Below are positions 19,694 through 24,777 of a stretch of 24,777 nt of DNA, in pieces. The notes beneath the pieces are model-generated. The model had not been told where the DNA came from. It saw nothing but the letters and a program-made list of their open reading frames with translations, and did no database searches. The DNA comes from Dipetalonema caudispina (taxonomy: Eukaryota; Nematoda; Chromadorea; Rhabditida; Onchocercidae): contig JABVXV010000580.1 of NCBI GenBank assembly GCA_013365325.1, forward strand, positions 1-24,777. Direction: 5' to 3'. The position numbers and the translations under genes were made by a program. Within the stretch, counting starts at the first letter, position 1, and the number at the start of each line of letters is the position of its first letter.

Positions 19694-19894
19694 TTTTTTC
19701 CTTTTTTTTTTTTTTTTTTTTTTTAAAAAAAAGACGAAAAATTTTGCTTCGAAGAAAAAGAAACGATCATTTATCATTATAGATAGACAATTAATACATT
19801 GCAAATATGATAATCTTCATATTCATTATTCATACAAAAAAAATTAGAATATATATTTGATGATTTATTTTTAATTAATACTTTTTTTTTTAGA

Positions 19895-20091
19895 TCATTA
19901 ACGCTAATTATAGTATATTATTATTATTATTATCAAATATTATTATTATAATTATCAAATTATTAAGAAATTATTTATAATTGCATGTTATAATACATTT
20001 TTTAATATTTTTTTTTTTTAAAATCACTAACGTTAATTATAGTATATTATTATTATCAAATTATTAAAAAATTATCTATAATTATATGCTA
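19895..20091. repeat. Imperfect direct duplication, offset about 129
   Basis: A unit beginning TCATTAACGCTAATTATAGT (19895) recurs as TCACTAACGTTAATTATAGT (20024). Both are preceded by a T tract and followed by a TTATTATTAT run, CAAATTATTAA and an AATTAT stretch. The first copy is longer because its TTA-type repeat is expanded. This is a diverged tandem duplication without coding capacity. Confidence 0.8.
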
Positions 20092-20363
20092 TTTTTTGTT
20101 GAAAAATGATCCATCCATTTTATTATTTATTACTAATACTAGAATTAATATAGCAAATTTTGATTAAAAATACAAATTTAAAAAATACAAATTAGTATAA
20201 AATTTTCAATGCCATAATTATCAATGATGCAAATGATAGAAATGTAAGAAATTATGAACAGTAAAAGGAATAATATGAATGAATTGAGTACTGTTTCATA
20301 TATTTAAGACGCCTATTTTGAAAACTATTAGATGGCATCTTTAAATAGAAGCTACTAAAATGT

Positions 20364-20403
20364 GCCAAAATCCCCTTGAGATTTTATCATCAGCCATTTT
20401 GGC
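20364..20403. repeat. 8-base inverted repeat
   Basis: GCCAAAAT (20364-20371) pairs with ATTTTGGC (20396-20403) around a 24-base loop, in a slightly GC-richer patch. Function unknown. Confidence 0.55.
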
Positions 20404-21515
20404 CCTTTTTAAAAATTCGTTTTTTTTTTTTTTTTTGTTGTAGCAAAAAAAAAGAGAAAAAGAAAAGAAAGAAAATGCACTTTAAAATGAGAAATAACAT
20501 CAATATTTCCTTTCAATATGTATGCTAACAATTTACTAAAAGATAAGTTTTATTAGATTTTGTTAAAAAATTTTTTTTCTCAAAAAAAAAAAATCGTGAA
20601 AGAAAGTGAAAAGAAAAAAAAAGAATTTTTTTGTTTAAAAATTTACAGAAAAAACAAAAAAAAAAAAAAAAAATGGTAAATTTTATGGAAGAATTTAGCA
20701 AATATTTAATATAATAAATATTTTGTTTATTTTACTTATTATTGATAAAAAAAAATTATTAAACGAATTTTGTTTTTTTTTTTTTTTTTTTCTTGCAAAT
20801 AAAATTAAAATTGAAAATTTATTAAATTTTTTTTTTTTTTTTAAAATAATAAACATTAGTAAAATGAATGCAAATTTATAGCATTCTATAAATGTTTCAT
20901 TTATTTTGGATCTAATAAATGTCATATATTTACTATTAGAGCAGTTAATGAATTTTTAGTTTTCAATTATTGAAAAAAAGAAAAACAACAATCTGAGCAA
21001 AGAGCAAAAACCCTCAGGAGATTTATATGATGCTTATTTGTTTGCACTGAGTGATACTTTTAAAACTAAATTATTGATGAATGTATTATGATGGAAATCT
21101 TTCATCGAATAAGATTTCCTGATTGTTTTCATGATGATGAGAAGAGATACGGAAAATGAAAGAGAATAAGATAGAAAAGTATGAAAGAAATCAATGTAAA
21201 CAATTAATTTGTTTCAACATTTTAAGTTTTTCTTTTTTTTTTTTTTTTTTTTTTTAACAGTAACAAAAGAATTTATTTAATTTATTAACAGTTTATTAAG
21301 TAATTGTTAGAATTTTTTCAAATTTATATATTTACATATATAATGCAAACTTAATACTTTCAATGAAATGATTAAAATTTTTTAATTATCATTAATTATT
21401 TTCATGTAATAATAAGTGATCTTTTTACAACTCACTATAATTTAATGGAAATAATTTCCGTTTTTTTAATGTTTTAATACTTATTAAAAATGTAATAATT
21501 AGTATTATTATTATT

Positions 21516-21547
21516 AGTTTATAGTAGTAATAAGTTAACTATAAACT
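21516..21547. repeat. 10-base inverted repeat
   Basis: AGTTTATAGT (21516-21525) pairs perfectly with ACTATAAACT (21538-21547) around a 12-base loop. It lies in gene-free sequence and may be a chance palindrome. Confidence 0.65.
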
Positions 21548-21919
21548 TTCCTAATTGAGCTTGAAAAAAAAAAATTGGAAAATAATATTCATATAAAAAA
21601 TGATGAATTTGTTAATTTAAACAAATCTTTGAATTATATTAGTAGAATTACTTAAAACAAAGAGACATTTTATTTACTTTAGCAAATTTATCATTTAAAT
21701 AAAATTTTTAACACTTCAAAATATCTTTTTTGCTTAATTTATATTACTTTTTTTTTTTTTTTTTTCAATGAAACGGTATAAATTGAATAGTTGACATTTT
21801 TCCTTTTTTTTTTTTTTTTTTTTTTTTTTCATTTATATCCTTGGCTATGTTTTTGAAATTTAAATTTTCATCAGTATTTGTCATTGGATTGATAGTAATT
21901 TTGTAAATTAATACTTTTT

Positions 21920-21948
21920 GAGAGAGGGAGAGAGAGAGAGAGAGAGAA
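21920..21948. repeat. GA microsatellite
   Basis: A GA dinucleotide repeat with one GG interruption. It gives the Ser-Leu run of the spurious minus-strand frame 21765-22067. Confidence 0.9.
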
Positions 21949-23040
21949 GAAGAACAATTGAGTGAAGAAAACGAATCCTTTTCGGATTTTTTGCTCTTCA
22001 AGAATGTAACTTTCTTTTGCCTTTTACATTTTAGCAAAATCCTGTTGCGTTTATAAAATTTTATCAATGGCGTTAATTAGGTTAATTTGATTTGGAAACA
22101 ATTAGATGCTAGTAACGGATGAATTTTCATTTCGTATTTCAATCTGCTATTAAAAATGTTAAAATAATGGCATTAATAATGATTTGAAAAATAACGATAA
22201 GATGAAAGATAACTATAATTAAAAAGAAAAAGGAAATCATTAAGTTCTTCTTATCTCCAACAGAGGAAATGCTATATCATCGAAATTCTCAAAACGAAAG
22301 ATGAAAAATACTTTTTAAACAAATAAAATTGTAACATATATAATTTTCTGTTTCTAATTCAAAAACAGAAAATCATAAATGCGACAGTTTTATTTATTGG
22401 AAAAGTAAAGAAAGGATTTTAAACTTTGAAATTTGAAAGCTTTTTAAAGAAAATAAATTAAAATAATAAAAGATTGAAAAATTTCAATTTATTTGGTTTT
22501 TTTTTCTCTTTCTTTCAAATATGATCGCGCAATATTGAATTTAAAAGATTTCATTATAACAGCTTCTCTAATAAAAACGCGCAAAAAATGAAATGCTATA
22601 GATGAAACAAATTTAAGTAATTGAAGTAAAAAAAAAAAAAAAAAGAAAGAAAAACTACTAAGAAAATGTTACCTATGTAATTAAAATGTTGCATATCCCA
22701 TGGTGTAATGAATTAATTTTTGAGATTGACAAATTCTAACAAATATTAACATGCAAATATTATTTCAAAAAATGAATAATTAGCAACCGTTTATTACTAG
22801 AAATTAATAAATAATTTGAAGTGAATAGGTTAAAAATGAGAGAAATAATGTGGATGATGTGATAGTTCAGGAAATCTTCAAAATATTTGACATTATGTTA
22901 TCCAATAATTTTTTTTTTTTTTTTTACTAAATTTAATCTTATCTACTAGCATTGCTTACAAATTATTTTGATCAATTCAACTTATCACTGCTAGCAAATA
23001 ATTTCTTCAAAATATCCTTTTAATAATTTCACCATTCAAA

Positions 23041-23190
23041 ATGATTAAAAATCAAAAACTTAATTTCTTATTTGAAGAAGTAAATTGTTTAAGAGGAATG
23101 TGCAATGATAATAAGGAAGTTCGAAGGAACAGCTATCCAATCCTTCCTCCTACATTGTCGGAACATGGGAACAGTGATGATATGATGTGA
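23041..23190 (+). other. 49-codon ORF in a GC-richer island
   Basis: ATG at 23041 to TGA at 23188-23190 encodes 49 residues of mixed composition, with a Pro-containing core (SYPILPPTLSEHGNSDDMM at the end). The surrounding 23080-23240 segment is clearly less AT-rich than its flanks and lacks homopolymers. The opposite strand is also open over the same bases (see the next entry). No family is recognised, and no convincing splice sites bound it. It could be an exon, a conserved non-coding element or an RNA gene. Confidence 0.2.
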
Positions 23191-23226
23191 ACAAGGTGTA
23201 AAGTTGCCCTGTTTTAATGGGTTCAT
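23089..23226 (-). other. 45-codon ORF opposite the previous one
   Basis: The minus-strand frame from ATG (23226) to TAA (23089) encodes 45 residues starting MNPLKQGNFTPCSHHIITVP, with three Cys counting one near the end and a basic RQCRRKDW segment. The frame also stays open upstream of the ATG through a Ser/Leu/Ile-rich stretch into the TA repeat, but no earlier in-frame ATG was found. At most one of the two strands is likely to be coding. No family is recognised. Confidence 0.2.
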
Positions 23227-23266
23227 ACCAAAAGCAATGTAAGAGATGAGGAGAGTGAGAGATAAA

Positions 23267-23293
23267 GATATATATATATATATATATATATAT
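23267..23293. repeat. TA microsatellite
   Basis: An alternating TA run lies directly before the short inverted repeat at 23295. Confidence 0.9.
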
Positions 23294-23294
23294 G

Positions 23295-23334
23295 TTCCTG
23301 ATTACATCACAATACAATTAACTGTTATCAGGAA
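23295..23334. repeat. 8-base inverted repeat beside the TA array
   Basis: TTCCTGAT (23295-23302) pairs with ATCAGGAA (23327-23334) around a 24-base loop. Adjacent to the TA run, it could be the remnant of a small inverted-repeat element that inserted at TA, but no matching second TA target or longer terminal repeat is evident. Confidence 0.55.
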
Positions 23335-24597
23335 AAAGCGGGGGAGTGAATGAGAGGAGGAAGAAAAATGATGAAGGAAAGAAAACTCATCAATTAGTTA
23401 ATGCTCTAATGGGAGGAAGAAAAGTGAAATTCTTTTACGATATATCAATTTACATTCTATTTCATTCTTATCATTGCTATCTTTTACCTAATCATCAATA
23501 CGTTAATTAAAATTCATTGTTATCAACAAATAAGGAAATTAACGAAGAAAAAGATTATCAGATAGTTATAAAATGCAATGACAAATGAGAAAAAATAATG
23601 ATTAATTTTAATTGGAAATGATAATAATTCTTTTTTTTTTTTCCTTCTTCCTCTTTTTTCTTTCCTTTTTTGTTTAGTAATTATTTAAAATATTGAGTGA
23701 AATATTATAAAATTAATGAAGAAATGGAGTGAACAAGAAAAAGAAAAATGAATAAACAAAAGTATGAGGAATATGTAAATGATAGAAAGAAAAAAAAAAA
23801 GAAGAAAAGATTTAAAGGAGAAAAAAAAAAGTCACTCTAACTAAATGTTGAATTCGACAATTACTTTTTTTTTTTTAATTTTTACAATTATATACATAAT
23901 ATTAAAATAATCGAAAAAATTCAAAGGTAAATCAGTTTGGTATATATATACATATAATATATTTTTCATGAAAGAAGAAGGAAAAGAAAAAGTTAAACAA
24001 TTTTCTTTTATGATATAAAATTTTAAATTATAACGAATAAAATCGAAATCTTTTGATATAAAATTTAAAATTAACAAATGAAAAAAAAAACCAAATAATA
24101 CGGTACAGATTTTGAAAAGAAAAAATTTTAACGTTGAACAAATGGGCAGCAATAAAATTTTACAGCAATTGATGAAAAAATTAGTTGAAACTGATGTTTT
24201 CCAATGGTATTAAAAAATGCGGCTCTGATAATCGAACAAAATTTGAGTTGCTTAAAAGATTAAAAATTACATTTGACATGAGTTTGAGTAAATTTAAAAT
24301 AATCTTTTATTTGTATGATAGCAATTAAATAAAAAAGAAACTTGTTAACATGTATTTTATCATGTATAAAGCTGCTTTTTGATCCTTTTTGATCATAATC
24401 TTTGATTTGCTATGATTGACATTAAATGATAAATGATTGCTTTTTATTATTTGGATAACATTTCATTTTGAATCTAAACTGATGTAAAAATATTGGATCA
24501 TTGAGATTTCTTATCTTTAAGTTTTTTTTTTTTTTTTTTCAAATTTATGCAAACCAAATAATAGGGATAGTACGAGTTGCAATATCAATGAAATTTA

Positions 24598-24777
<180 letters not shown>

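Larger units (their letters stand above)
18541..24597. other. Gene-poor AT-rich region
   Basis: No exon chain or known domain was found. Longer open frames here (19147-19461, 20695-20925, 21765-22067 and 23841-24152, all minus) are Lys/Ile/Phe-rich, pass through homopolymers or the GA repeat, and look like chance. Simple repeats, duplications, inverted repeats and two low-confidence small ORF candidates are listed separately. The 5' flank of the calmodulin-like gene should contain its promoter, but no motif stands out. Confidence 0.55.

Noticed and set aside
21765..22067. 100-codon minus-strand frame with a Ser-Leu repeat
   Set aside because: The repeat is the translated GA microsatellite and a poly-Lys run comes from a T tract.
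23267..23334. TA run plus inverted repeat as a Tc1/mariner-type miniature element
   Set aside because: Only an 8-base stem was found, with no second TA target at the far end and no internal similarity to a transposon.
23841..24152. 103-codon minus-strand frame resembling a membrane protein
   Set aside because: Its hydrophobicity comes from T-rich codons. It contains homopolymer Lys runs and has no known motif.

Overview
The window looks like nuclear DNA of a nematode, most likely a spirurid or filarial-type worm. The base composition is very AT-rich (by eye roughly 75-80% A+T). The two recognisable genes are split by AT-rich introns of about 116 to 960 bases with GT/AG borders and nematode-style TTTCAG/TTTTAG acceptors. 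One gene is a worm-type tandem-repeat galectin of the LEC-1 kind. Both genes have an acceptor-like site just upstream of, or within about 150 bases of, the start codon, as expected if an SL leader is trans-spliced on. The genus assignment is inference; no species-specific marker was seen.

Layout. Positions 1 to about 9600 hold no gene I can support. They contain long A and T tracts, simple repeats (CT, AT, CA, ATT/AAT, ATC), a few palindromes, and an unusual 30-base minisatellite (7744-7982) whose units translate to a cysteine-containing decapeptide. Positions 9616-13706 (+) hold an eight-exon, 281-residue, two-domain galectin. Positions 13707-15745 are a 2-kb spacer between convergent genes, with short duplications and one exon-like open stretch on the minus strand. 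Positions 15746-18366 (-) hold a four-exon, 168-residue calmodulin-like protein with four complete EF-hands. Its probable 5' leader (18367-18513) is rich in inverted repeats. Positions 18516-24777 are again gene-poor, with duplications, inverted repeats, two low-confidence small ORF candidates (19514-19693 and 23041-23226), and a long TTA array that runs off the end of the window.

The two genes are tail to tail and nothing in the sequence says they work together. The galectin would be a beta-galactoside-binding lectin. Its C-terminal domain keeps every canonical sugar-contact residue, while its N-terminal domain has lost several. The EF-hand protein would be an intracellular Ca2+ sensor. No mobile element with coding capacity, CRISPR array, tRNA or rRNA was recognised. 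The most unusual features are the asymmetric galectin binding sites, the cysteine-decapeptide minisatellite, the hairpin-rich leader of the calmodulin-like gene and the extreme density of homopolymer tracts.
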